Shown: positions 26,143 through 33,833 of the stretch, in pieces
Position numbering within the stretch: position 1 is the first letter of the stretch
Layout: each line of letters begins with the position of its first letter
Source: Oscillospiraceae bacterium
GTDB taxonomy: Bacteria; Bacillota; Clostridia; Oscillospirales; Oscillospiraceae
Assembly (NCBI GenBank): GCA_017619715.1
Contig: JAFZRS010000010.1
Location: forward strand, 1 to 36,713
Direction of reading: 5' to 3'
DNA: 36,713 nt
Program-made: the position numbers and the translations under genes
The notes under the pieces: model-generated
Seen by the model: only the letters and a program-made list of their open reading frames with translations
Database searches by the model: none
What the model was told of the DNA's origin: nothing

Positions 26143-26910
26143 TCAATCCTCTGCCGTCTGCAAAAACGGGTGCTTCGGTTTCCACCCCTCAAAGGACAAT
26201 TCCCTGCCGCCGCGAACGATCGACACGACCATCTGAAAGAAATCGGCCTCTGCCTTTCGGTAATTTCTTCCCGCCTCTACAAAGGCGGTGACGGTATAGT
26301 CGCCGCCGCGCCGTGTAAAGGTGGTATGCAGTTCCTCACCCCAGCTGCCTACGGTCTTGTAGAGCACCACGTCCATTTCCTCCACGCGGGTAGGGATCAC
26401 CGCAGTCTCTTCTATTTCCTCCTCGCCGGATGACGGGGGTGTCAGACCGCCGGCGGGACGGATCGTAACACGCACATGACCGCTCCAACTTTCATCGCCG
26501 CAAAAATGCAACCCCACACTTTCCAGTTCGTTCCAGCCAAACCATACTGTGTAGCTTGCTTGCAAAGTCAGGGAATCGGGCACCCTCTCCGGCAGCACGG
26601 CTTTCAACTGTTCCGGCGTGATTTCCTCGCTAAAGAGCGCATAATACTCCAGATCCTCTTGCGCGGTTGTGTCCGTCTCGTTGAATACCACCGGCCAATC
26701 GCCCTGTATCGGCGCGACGGGAGACGGATCCTCCGCCGGTTTCGGCGGGATCATGCCCCGCCAGATCACCAGTACCGCCAACAGGCACACACACGCCGCC
26801 AGCGCGCCATAGCGCAGCGGTCTGCGCCATTTCCCGTGCTCCCGGTGGGCGTCCAGCACATAGATGCCCTCCGCCTCGCCGATGGCGCAGAGCAACGCTT
26901 CCGTGTTCAT
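26143..26910 (-). CDS. Putative membrane anti-sigma-like protein paired with the sigma factor
   Basis: The protein has 255 residues. A short cytoplasmic N-terminus (1-32) is followed by one membrane segment (about 33-52, YGALAACVCLLAVLVIW), a proline-rich spacer and an external domain of roughly 190 residues with alternating strands. There is no ZAS zinc motif (HxxxCxxC). I infer an anti-sigma role from its ATGA overlap with the sigma gene and this topology; the external domain might sense a signal, but I do not recognise it. The ATG at 26910 has GAGGAGGG upstream. Confidence 0.72.
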   Translation of the reverse strand: MNTEALLCAIGEAEGIYVLDAHREHGKWRRPLRYGALAACVCLLAVLVIWRGMIPPKPAEDPSPVAPIQGDWPVVFNETDTTAQEDLEYYALFSEEITPEQLKAVLPERVPDSLTLQASYTVWFGWNELESVGLHFCGDESWSGHVRVTIRPAGGLTPPSSGEEEIEETAVIPTRVEEMDVVLYKTVGSWGEELHTTFTRRGGDYTVTAFVEAGRNYRKAEADFFQMVVSIVRGGRELSFEGWKPKHPFLQTAED

Positions 26911-27464
26911 AGCAGACCCTCCTCTTTTAAATATCGCATGAGCTTCTCCCGGGTGCGTTTGAGCGTCATCTTCACCCGGCTCTCCCCCCAGCCGAACCGA
27001 CGGGCAATGTCGCCGACGGAATCGAAGTACCAGTATCGGCACAAGAATACACGCCGCTCTTTATGGCGCAGTGTGGCTAAAAAGGCGTTGACCGACCGTG
27101 CCAGCTCCCGCGCCTCCACTGCCTGCCGGGTGTCGTCCGCTCCCGCCACGCACTCCGACAGTTCCTCCCATACCAGTGCCGCCTCGCCGCCGTTTCGCTT
27201 CGCGGCAGTTTGCATGCGCAGGCGTTTGAGGGCGATGCGGCGTGTCAGGGTTGCCAGAAACGCCGCCAGATTGCCCGGGCGGTGGGGCGGCATGGCGTTC
27301 CACGCCGCAATGTACAGGTCGTTGACACACTCCTCCGCGTCGGCGCGGTCGCTCAGAACGCCCACGGCGACCGACAGACAAAGCGCACCGTACTTCTCCT
27401 GCGTCTGCCAAACTGCCGCCTCTTCCCGCTGCCAATACAGCTCCACGATCTGTCCGTCCTCCAT
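26907..27464 (-). CDS. ECF-like sigma-70 family RNA polymerase sigma factor
   Basis: The protein has 185 residues. Region 2 spans about 20-90, with YGALCLSVAVGVLSDRADAE, then ECVNDLYIAAWNAMPP and LATLTRRIALKRLR for -10 binding. Region 4 is at about 125-175, with a helix-turn-helix in DSVGDIARRFGWGESRVKMT. Regions 1 and 3 are absent, as in ECF sigmas. I chose the ATG at 27464, 8 bases after AGGAAGG; an ATG at 27470 is too close to that site. Its stop overlaps the downstream membrane protein gene. A 14-bp palindrome lies 22 bases upstream of the start. Confidence 0.9.
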   Translation of the reverse strand: MEDGQIVELYWQREEAAVWQTQEKYGALCLSVAVGVLSDRADAEECVNDLYIAAWNAMPPHRPGNLAAFLATLTRRIALKRLRMQTAAKRNGGEAALVWEELSECVAGADDTRQAVEARELARSVNAFLATLRHKERRVFLCRYWYFDSVGDIARRFGWGESRVKMTLKRTREKLMRYLKEEGLL

Positions 27465-27486
27465 GCACATCACCTTCCTTTTCCGA

Positions 27487-27500
27487 TGAAAGATCTTTCA
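27487..27500. promoter_or_regulatory. Perfect 14-bp palindrome upstream of the sigma gene
   Basis: TGAAAGATCTTTCA reads the same on both strands and lies next to TATATAGT, a plausible minus-strand -10. It could be an operator for a dimeric regulator. No experimental or family evidence is visible. Confidence 0.4.
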
Positions 27501-27633
27501 CTATATAAGTACCCAAATGATTCGCGCAGGTCACGTGTATTTTACCCGTTCATTCTACACCGCACGCCGTCTGACCGCACGCAGTTTTTTCTTTCCTTTA
27601 CCTGCGATAATAGCAGAAATAACACCGTCTGAT

Positions 27634-27686
27634 ATCGAGGCAAAAAAATTGTTCAAAATGCGAAAAGCTGCCGCTTTGTCCTCGAT
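27634..27686. repeat. Nested inverted repeat, function unknown
   Basis: Outer arms ATCGAGG (27634-27640) and CCTCGAT (27680-27686) enclose an inner hairpin AAAGC/GCTTT (27664-27668, 27673-27677). It ends 46 bases before the BMP -35 box and so is not in that transcript. Confidence 0.4.
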
Positions 27687-27732
27687 GTTTTTTGTAAAAC
27701 CCCCAAAAAAACACCGTATTTTGTATTTTTTA

Positions 27733-27761
27733 TTGAAATCCGCCACAGGGTCTTGTATAAT
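27733..27761 (+). promoter_or_regulatory. Strong sigma-A promoter of the BMP importer operon
   Basis: TTGAAA (27733-27738), 17 bases, TATAAT (27756-27761). Expected transcript start is near 27768, which leaves a leader of about 94 bases. The leader has an 8-bp hairpin with one bulge (27782-27807), but I recognise no riboswitch in it. Confidence 0.9.
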
Positions 27762-27861
27762 AACTTTGTCGTTTTTTCTGTGAATATCGGGTGAAAAAAC
27801 CGTATTCAGGCGTGGGGCAAATCTCCAAAGTCCTGCGTCCAATATATGAAGGAGGCACATC

Positions 27862-29082
27862 ATGAAAAAAGTTCTTGCTCTGATCCTGGCGCTGGTTATG
27901 GCTCTGGCGTTGGTCGCCTGCGGCGGCAACCAGACCCCTGCCACTGACAATCCTGACGATGAGAATCCCACGGAAGCCACCGTCAAGATCGGTTTCATCT
28001 TCCTGCATGACAATCAGTCCACCTATGACCTCAACTTCATGAAGGGCGCTGAGGAAGCCTGCAAGAAGTTGAACGTTGAGTATGTGTTCAAAGACAACGT
28101 CCCCGAGGGTCAGGAGTGCTACAATACCGCCATCGACCTGATCGATGAGGGCTGCAATGTCATCTTTGCCGACAGCTTCGGTCATGAGGATTACATGATC
28201 CAGGCCGCCAAGGAGAATCCCGACGTGCAGTTCTGCCATGCTACCGGCACCAAGGCGCACACCGAGAATCTTGCCAACTATCACAACGCGTTTGCCTCCA
28301 TCTATGAGGGTCGTTACCTGGCCGGTATTGCCGCCGGTCTGAAGCTCAACGCCATGATCGCCGACGGTCAGTTCACCGAGGACGAGGCGAAGATCGGCTA
28401 CGTGGGCGCTTACACCTATGCCGAGGTTATTTCCGGCTACACCGCCTTCTTCCTGGGCGCTCGCTCTGTCTGCCCCACCGCCACCATGGAAGTCACCTTC
28501 ACCGGTTCCTGGTATGATATGCCTCTGGAGACCGAGGGCGCGCAGAAGCTCATTGACAACGGCTGCAAGCTGATCAGCCAGCACGCCGACTCCCTGGGCG
28601 CTCCCTCCACCTGCGAGAACGCCGGTGTTCCCAACGTGTCCTACAACGGCAGCACCATTGAGGCCGGTCCCAACACCTTCATCGTTTCCTCCCGCATCAA
28701 CTGGGCTCCCTACTTCGAGTACCTGATTGATTGCGTGCGCAACGGCAAGGCAATCGACACCGACTGGAGCGGCACGCTTGCCACCGGTTCCGTGGAGTTG
28801 AGCGACATCAACACCGCCGTTGCCGCCGAGGGCACCGCGGAAGCCATTGCCGATGCCAAGGCCAAGCTGGAAGACGGCACCCTCCACGTGTTTGACACCG
28901 CTACCTTCACCGTCAAGGGCGAGGCGCTCACCACCTATCAGGCTGATGTGGATACCGACGCTGAATACACCGGCGACACCGAAGTCATCGCTGACGGCTT
29001 CTTCCACGAGTCTGAGTTCCGTTCCGCTCCTTATTTTGATCTGCAGATCGACGGTATCACCCTGCTGGATACCAAGTTCTAA
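27862..29082 (+). CDS. BMP-family lipoprotein, substrate-binding subunit of a nucleoside-type ABC importer
   Basis: The protein has 406 residues. A lipoprotein signal peptide ends in the lipobox LVAC, with Cys20 as the lipid-modified residue; a Thr/Pro/Asp/Glu-rich linker follows to about 43. The periplasmic-binding fold begins TVKIGFIFLHDN and contains FADSFGHEDYM, NAFASIYEGRYLAG and GYVGAYTYAEVISGY, typical of the BMP (PnrA-like) family that binds purine and other nucleosides. It is anchored outside the membrane. Codons are strongly biased and the promoter and AGGAGG site are strong, so it is likely among the most abundant proteins here. A hairpin pair separates it from the ATPase gene. Confidence 0.94.
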   Translation: MKKVLALILALVMALALVACGGNQTPATDNPDDENPTEATVKIGFIFLHDNQSTYDLNFMKGAEEACKKLNVEYVFKDNVPEGQECYNTAIDLIDEGCNVIFADSFGHEDYMIQAAKENPDVQFCHATGTKAHTENLANYHNAFASIYEGRYLAGIAAGLKLNAMIADGQFTEDEAKIGYVGAYTYAEVISGYTAFFLGARSVCPTATMEVTFTGSWYDMPLETEGAQKLIDNGCKLISQHADSLGAPSTCENAGVPNVSYNGSTIEAGPNTFIVSSRINWAPYFEYLIDCVRNGKAIDTDWSGTLATGSVELSDINTAVAAEGTAEAIADAKAKLEDGTLHVFDTATFTVKGEALTTYQADVDTDAEYTGDTEVIADGFFHESEFRSAPYFDLQIDGITLLDTKF

Positions 29083-29092
29083 TGTACAAATC

Positions 29093-29131
29093 GGGAAGTC
29101 CCGGAATCTCATATTCCGGGACTTCCCCCTT
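29093..29131 (+). terminator. Partial terminator after the BMP gene
   Basis: A perfect 15-bp stem (29093-29107 with 29113-29127, loop CTCAT) is followed by CCTTTCT rather than a long T-tract. Some read-through into the importer genes is expected, giving more binding protein than transporter. It may also protect the upstream mRNA from 3' decay. Confidence 0.75.
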
Positions 29132-29134
29132 TCT

Positions 29135-29190
29135 ACTGCGTCAAAGGGCAGCGTGGCAGCAATAGCCGCTGCGTTGCCCTTTGATGCAGT
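29135..29190. repeat. Second inverted repeat between BMP and ATPase genes
   Basis: Arms of 16 bases with one mismatch (29135-29150 and 29175-29190, core TCAAAGGGCA/TGCCCTTTGA) enclose 24 bases containing a further GCAGC/GCTGC pairing. It ends 14 bases before the ATPase ribosome binding site. Its resemblance to dispersed intergenic repeats is a guess. Confidence 0.6.
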
Positions 29191-29218
29191 CCACAACGAT
29201 AACAGGAGGTAGAAATCC

Positions 29219-30742
29219 TTGGACAAGAAGATCCCCGCCGTGTCGTTGCACGGCATCACCAAGACTTTCGGTTCCACCGTGGCAAACGACAAGGTGGATC
29301 TGGATATCTATCGCGGTGAGATTCTGGCGCTGCTGGGTGAAAACGGCAGCGGCAAAACCACGCTCATGAACATGCTCTCCGGCATCTACTTCCCCGACGC
29401 GGGGCAGATCGCCATCGACGGCAAAGACGTGGTCATCGCATCACCCAAGGACGCCTTTGATCTGGGTATCGGCATGATCCATCAGCACTTTAAGCTGGTA
29501 GACGTGCTTACTGCCACGGAAAATATCGTACTGGGTCTGGAGGGTAAGCTGGATCTCAAGGCCGCCGCCGCTAAAATTCGTTCCATCTGCGATGCCTACG
29601 GTTTTGAGGTGGATCCCAACCAGAAGATCTACGATATGTCCGTGTCGCAAAAGCAGACAGTGGAGATCGTGAAGGTTCTCTACCGCGGCGCGGATATTCT
29701 GATTCTGGACGAGCCTACTGCCGTACTGACGCCGCAGGAGACGGAAAAACTCTTTACCGTGCTGCGCAATATGCGCAACGACGGCAAGGCGATTGTCATC
29801 ATCACCCATAAACTGCATGAGGTGGAGGCGATCTCCGACCGGGTATCCGTACTGCGCCACGGACAGCATATCAGCGACCTGACCACCGCCCGGACCAACG
29901 CGCAGGAGATGACCAACATGATGGTCGGTCACGCCGTTACGCTGAACATCGACCGTCCCGCGCCGTTCAATCCCAAGCCACGCATCGTGGTCGAAGGTTT
30001 GACCGTCCGCAGCAGCGACGGCATTTTGAAGCTGGACGATGTATCTTTTACCGCCAATTCCGGTGAGATTTTAGGCATAGCCGGCATTTCCGGTTCCGGA
30101 CAGAAAGAGCTGTTGGAGGCGATTGCCGGATTGCAGCCGGTGGAAAGCGGCAGTATTTTTTACGTGGAAGACGACGGACACCGCCAGGAGCTGTTGCAAA
30201 AGGATCCCCAGGAGATCGCGGCGTTGGGCGTTTCCCTCTCCTTTGTCCCGGAAGATCGGCTGGGCATGGGACTTGTGGGCAGCATGGATCTGAGCGACAA
30301 TATGATGCTTCGCTCCTTCCGCCGGGGACACTCCGTTTTCACCGACCGGAAAACACCCCACCATCTGGCGGAGAAGGTGGTCAAAGAGCTGGAGGTCAGC
30401 ACCCCCAGTATCGCAACACCGGTGCGGCGCCTCTCCGGCGGCAACGTGCAGAAGGTATTGGTGGGTCGTGAAATCTCCTCCGCTCCCACGGTGCTGTTGA
30501 CCGCCTATGCCGTGCGCGGATTGGACATCAACTCCTCGTATACCATTTACGATCTCATCAACCGGCAGAAAAAGTCCGGCGTGGCGGTGATCTACGTGGG
30601 CGAGGATCTGGACGTGCTGTTGGAGCTGGCGGATCGCATTTTGGTGCTGTGCGGCGGTAAGGTCAGCGGCATTGTAGACGGTAAAAAGGCTCAAAAGAAC
30701 GAGATCGGCATGATGATGACCAGATTGGGAGGCGAAGCATGA
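29219..30742 (+). CDS. ATP-binding subunit of the BMP-linked ABC importer (two ABC domains)
   Basis: This 507-residue protein has the double-NBD form of sugar and nucleoside importers. NBD1 has an intact Walker A GENGSGKT (40-47) and LILDEPTAVL (161-170), but its signature is MSVSQKQ (140-146), with Ser where a Gly is usual. NBD2 has a degenerate Walker A GISGSGQ (289-295, no Lys) and AYAVRGLD in place of Walker B, while its signature LSGGN is intact. So one composite ATP site looks competent and the other does not. The start is a TTG 8 bases after AGGAGGT. The stop overlaps the first permease start as ATGA. Confidence 0.95.
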   Translation: MDKKIPAVSLHGITKTFGSTVANDKVDLDIYRGEILALLGENGSGKTTLMNMLSGIYFPDAGQIAIDGKDVVIASPKDAFDLGIGMIHQHFKLVDVLTATENIVLGLEGKLDLKAAAAKIRSICDAYGFEVDPNQKIYDMSVSQKQTVEIVKVLYRGADILILDEPTAVLTPQETEKLFTVLRNMRNDGKAIVIITHKLHEVEAISDRVSVLRHGQHISDLTTARTNAQEMTNMMVGHAVTLNIDRPAPFNPKPRIVVEGLTVRSSDGILKLDDVSFTANSGEILGIAGISGSGQKELLEAIAGLQPVESGSIFYVEDDGHRQELLQKDPQEIAALGVSLSFVPEDRLGMGLVGSMDLSDNMMLRSFRRGHSVFTDRKTPHHLAEKVVKELEVSTPSIATPVRRLSGGNVQKVLVGREISSAPTVLLTAYAVRGLDINSSYTIYDLINRQKKSGVAVIYVGEDLDVLLELADRILVLCGGKVSGIVDGKKAQKNEIGMMMTRLGGEA

Positions 30743-31842
30743 ACAAGAAATCCCATACGCCTTTGATTCATATCTCCAAACGCGGTCTGCTCCCCTGGTA
30801 TCAGGCGTGGGCGATCCGCGGCGGCGCCATCGTAGCGGCGCTGGTGCTCTGCGCGCTGATTACCATGCTGGTAACGGGTCTGAATCCCATACAGGTCTAT
30901 GTGACCATTTTTGAAGGCTCCTTCGGCAGCTCCCGCCGGGCGTGGGTACTGTTTCAGAATATTGCCATTTTACTGTGCGTATCGCTGGCGGTGACGCCTG
31001 CTTTCAAAATGCGCTTTTGGAACATCGGCGGTGAAGGACAGATGCTCATCGGCGGTCTTGCCACCACCGCCTGTATGATCCTTCTCGGCGACAAACTGCC
31101 CAACGCGGTGCTGATTCCGATCATGGTAGCGGCAAGCCTTGCGGCAGGCGCGATTTGGGGCGGTATTCCCGCTTTTTTCAAGGCGCGCTGGAACACCAAC
31201 GAGACGCTTTTTACCCTCATGATGAACTATATTGCCACACAACTGGTCGCCTACTTCATCATTATCTGGGAGGTCCCCAAGGGTGCCGGGCAAATCGGCA
31301 TTATCAATCAGTCGACCCAGGCAGGCTGGTTGCCTACCATCGGCAGTTCCAAATATCTGCTGAATATTCTCATCGTAGCGGTGATATGCGGCGTCATGTA
31401 TATCTATCTCACCTACTCCAAGCACGGCTATGAGATCGCTGTGGTAGGCGAGAGTGAGCGTACCGCCCGGTACGTGGGCATCAAGGTGGAGCGGGTCATT
31501 ATCCGCACCATGCTGCTCTCCGGCGCGGTCTGCGGTCTTGCCGGTATGCTGCTGGTGGGCGGCACCGACCACACGCTGACCACCACCATCACCGCCGGAC
31601 GCGGCTTTACCGCCGTCATGGTATCATGGCTTGCCAAGTTCAATCCGCTGTGGATGATTTTCACCAGTTTCCTGCTGGTATTTTTGCAGCGCGGCGCAGG
31701 ACAGATCTCCACCAATTTCGGTTTGAATCAATCCTTTTCCGATATCCTCACCGGCGTGATTCTCTTCTTTATCATCGGCAGTGAATTCTTCGTCTCCTAT
31801 CAAATCAATTTCCGCAAATCCACAAACAAGGAGGCGCGCTGA
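30739..31842 (+). CDS. Inner-membrane permease 1 of the BMP-linked ABC importer
   Basis: This 367-residue membrane protein has around ten hydrophobic segments after a basic N-terminus (30 residues). The FKMRFWNIGGEGQMLIGG segment and RWNTNETLFTLMMNYIA are family marks of the BPD-transp-2/NupP permeases, and the loop VGESERTARYVGIKVER is the usual contact helix for the ATPase. With permease 2 it forms the channel for nucleosides or related compounds. It overlaps the ATPase gene, and one base separates it from permease 2. Confidence 0.94.
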   Translation: MNKKSHTPLIHISKRGLLPWYQAWAIRGGAIVAALVLCALITMLVTGLNPIQVYVTIFEGSFGSSRRAWVLFQNIAILLCVSLAVTPAFKMRFWNIGGEGQMLIGGLATTACMILLGDKLPNAVLIPIMVAASLAAGAIWGGIPAFFKARWNTNETLFTLMMNYIATQLVAYFIIIWEVPKGAGQIGIINQSTQAGWLPTIGSSKYLLNILIVAVICGVMYIYLTYSKHGYEIAVVGESERTARYVGIKVERVIIRTMLLSGAVCGLAGMLLVGGTDHTLTTTITAGRGFTAVMVSWLAKFNPLWMIFTSFLLVFLQRGAGQISTNFGLNQSFSDILTGVILFFIIGSEFFVSYQINFRKSTNKEAR

Positions 31843-31843
31843 T

Positions 31844-32836
31844 ATGTTTGATTTTGTATCCTTTATCCCTCGCGCCGTGGTGCAGGGTATTCCCCTGCTG
31901 TACGGCAGCACCGGCGAAACTTTGACGGAGAAATCCGGCAACTTGAATCTGGGTATCCCCGGTATCATGTACATGGGTGCGATCAGCGGCGTGATCGGCT
32001 CATTCTTCTATGAGCAATCTACCACGCCGGAAACCGTCAGCGTTTTTCTTCTCCTCGCCATTCCCCTGCTCTGCTCCCTGATCGGTTCACTGCTGATGGG
32101 ACTTTTGTACTGCTTCCTCACCGTGACGCTGCGCGCCAATCAAAATGTGACCGGTCTTGCCATCACCACCTTCGGCGTGGGCTTCGGCAATTTCTTTGGC
32201 GGCTCGCTCATTAAGCTCTCCGGTACGCAGGTGCCAGCCATTATTCTCTCCACCACCAGCGGCTATTTCAGCCGTCCTCTCCCCTTTGCCGATCGACTGG
32301 GCTGGTTCGGCAAACTCTTCTTGTCCTACGGCTTTCTGGCGTATCTGGCGATCATCATCGCGCTGGCTGCGTCTTTCGTCCTCAACCGCACCCGGACGGG
32401 ACTCCATCTGCGAGCCGTGGGAGAAAGCCCCAACACGGCGGACGCCGCCGGCATCAACGTGGCGCGGTATAAGTACGCCGCCACCTGCATCGGCAGTATG
32501 ATCGCAGGCCTCGGCGGACTGTACTATGTGATGGACTACGCCAGCGGTATCTGGTCCAGCAACGCTTTCGGCGATCGCGGCTGGCTTGCCATTGCGCTGG
32601 TGATCTTCACCATTTGGCGTCCCAATGTGGGAATTCTCGCCTCGTTCCTCTTCGGCGGCCTGTATATCCTGCATATGTATATCCCCTCCGGCATGAATCT
32701 TGCCATCAAGGAGATCTACAAAATGCTCCCCTACGTGGTTACGCTGATCGTGCTGATCATCGTGTCCATGCGGAAAAAGCGGGAAAATCAGCCGCCTGCC
32801 TCGCTGGGCTTGAGCTACTTCCGCGAGGATCGGTAA
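31844..32836 (+). CDS. Inner-membrane permease 2 of the BMP-linked ABC importer
   Basis: This 330-residue membrane protein is the NupQ-type partner. It opens MFDFVSFIPRAVVQGIPLLY and contains the conserved TEKSGNLNLGIPGIMYMGA, NQNVTGLAITTFG and the ATPase-contact VGESPNTADAAGINVARYKY. Start: the ATG at 31844, one base after the permease 1 stop, with AAGGAGG close by. A palindromic terminator ends the operon at 32848-32883. Confidence 0.95.
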   Translation: MFDFVSFIPRAVVQGIPLLYGSTGETLTEKSGNLNLGIPGIMYMGAISGVIGSFFYEQSTTPETVSVFLLLAIPLLCSLIGSLLMGLLYCFLTVTLRANQNVTGLAITTFGVGFGNFFGGSLIKLSGTQVPAIILSTTSGYFSRPLPFADRLGWFGKLFLSYGFLAYLAIIIALAASFVLNRTRTGLHLRAVGESPNTADAAGINVARYKYAATCIGSMIAGLGGLYYVMDYASGIWSSNAFGDRGWLAIALVIFTIWRPNVGILASFLFGGLYILHMYIPSGMNLAIKEIYKMLPYVVTLIVLIIVSMRKKRENQPPASLGLSYFREDR

Positions 32837-32847
32837 AAATGACAAGT

Positions 32848-32883
32848 TTCAAAAAAGCGTGCCCGCGGGCACGCTTTTTTGAA
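32848..32883. terminator. Perfect 36-bp palindromic terminator after the importer operon
   Basis: The two 18-base arms pair perfectly around position 32865 with A-tracts and T-tracts at the ends and a GC core. It stops the importer transcript and can act in both directions. It lies 15 bases before the RluD ribosome binding site. Confidence 0.88.
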
Positions 32884-32911
32884 GTCTCAATCTAAATGGG
32901 AGGTGCGCCGC

Positions 32912-33799
32912 GTGGCACAAATTCTCACCGCCACCGTCACCGATGCGGAGGCAGGACAAAACCTTAAAACATATCTGCGCGGTCACTGGCACATCTCCTC
33001 CACGCTGCTCAAGAGCCTCAAATGGCGTCCCGGCGCCATTTTGCTCAACGGACAGATCGCCCATGTGTCAGCTATTCTCCGACCCGGCGACGTTCTTTGC
33101 ATAGACGTATCCGATGATGCGCCGCTCAGCCGCCACATTCTCCCGGTGGACGTGCCGCTGGATATCCTCTACGAGGATGAATCGCTGCTGCTTCTCAATA
33201 AGCCCGCCGGGATTGCTGTCCATTCCTCCGCGCTGACGGAGGAGACCGTCACCGTGGCAGGCGCGGTGGCGCACTATCTGGGCGGCACGCCCTTCCACCC
33301 GGTCAACCGGCTGGATCGCGGTGTAACCGGCATCATGGCAGTCGCCAAGAGCGGCTATATGCACGAGCGCTGTATGGCAATTTTACACACCGATGATTTT
33401 CTCCGGGAATATCGCGGCATTTGTTCCGGCATTCCCTTGTTATCGGAAAACGTGATTGACTATCCCATCGGACGCGACGGCGACTCCGTACTGCGTCGAT
33501 GTATTGATCCCGCCGGTTTGCCTGCCCGCACGGAATATGCCGTACTGCAATCTTTCGATGACCGCGCCCTTTTGCGCCTGCGCCCCTATACCGGACGCAC
33601 CCATCAGCTCCGGCTTCACTGTGCCGCCATGGGACACCCTTTGCTGGGCGACTGGCTCTACGGCGTCGAAGCGCCGGACCTGATCCCACGCCCGGCGCTC
33701 CACTCCTATGAGCTGTGGCTGCGCCACCCACTCTCCGGGCAGCTGATCCATTGCGTCGCGCCGCTCCCGGAGGATATGCGCCGCCTTCTGCCCGAGTAA
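32912..33799 (+). CDS. RluD-family rRNA/tRNA pseudouridine synthase
   Basis: The 295-residue protein has an S4-like N-terminal region (about 1-65) and a catalytic domain with NRLDRGVTG, in which Asp135 is the nucleophile; the usual His of HRLD is Asn. YEDESLLLLNKPAGIAVH and YTGRTHQLRLH complete the RluA/C/D set. It isomerises specific uridines in rRNA or tRNA; the exact site cannot be told. I used the GTG at 32912, 7 bases after GGGAGGT; an upstream TTG at 32879 lies in the terminator. The stop codon is part of the next terminator stem. Confidence 0.93.
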   Translation: MAQILTATVTDAEAGQNLKTYLRGHWHISSTLLKSLKWRPGAILLNGQIAHVSAILRPGDVLCIDVSDDAPLSRHILPVDVPLDILYEDESLLLLNKPAGIAVHSSALTEETVTVAGAVAHYLGGTPFHPVNRLDRGVTGIMAVAKSGYMHERCMAILHTDDFLREYRGICSGIPLLSENVIDYPIGRDGDSVLRRCIDPAGLPARTEYAVLQSFDDRALLRLRPYTGRTHQLRLHCAAMGHPLLGDWLYGVEAPDLIPRPALHSYELWLRHPLSGQLIHCVAPLPEDMRRLLPE

Positions 33800-33828
33800 A
33801 AGCACCTGCCGGATCGGCAGGTGCTTTT
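33798..33828. terminator. Bidirectional terminator between the RluD-like gene and the ABC-2 permease
   Basis: A 14-bp perfect stem (33798-33811 with 33815-33828, loop GAT) begins inside the TAA stop codon. It serves both converging genes. Confidence 0.93.
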
Positions 33829-33833
33829 CATTT

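Larger units (their letters stand above)
27465..27861. other. Noncoding, AT-rich 397-base intergenic region
   Basis: This is the longest gap without a credible gene. It separates the divergent sigma operon and BMP operon. From left to right it holds a 14-bp palindrome (27487-27500), a 9-bp direct repeat (ACCGCACGC at 27559 and 27574), a nested inverted repeat (27634-27686), the BMP promoter (27733-27761) and a leader hairpin (27782-27807). A plus-strand open frame at 27517-27783 lacks a ribosome binding site and is not convincing. Confidence 0.8.

Noticed and set aside
27517..27783. Possible small 88-aa gene in the intergenic region
   Set aside because: It has no ribosome binding site, has unlike codon use and runs over the BMP promoter.
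27768..27861. Purine or cyclic-dinucleotide riboswitch in the BMP leader
   Set aside because: The leader is about 94 bases with one small bulged hairpin; I could not match conserved cores of these riboswitch classes.
27730..29292. A 520-residue open frame on the minus strand opposite the BMP gene
   Set aside because: The plus strand carries a clear lipoprotein with promoter, ribosome binding site and lipobox; the opposite frame spans the hairpins and shows no family signature.
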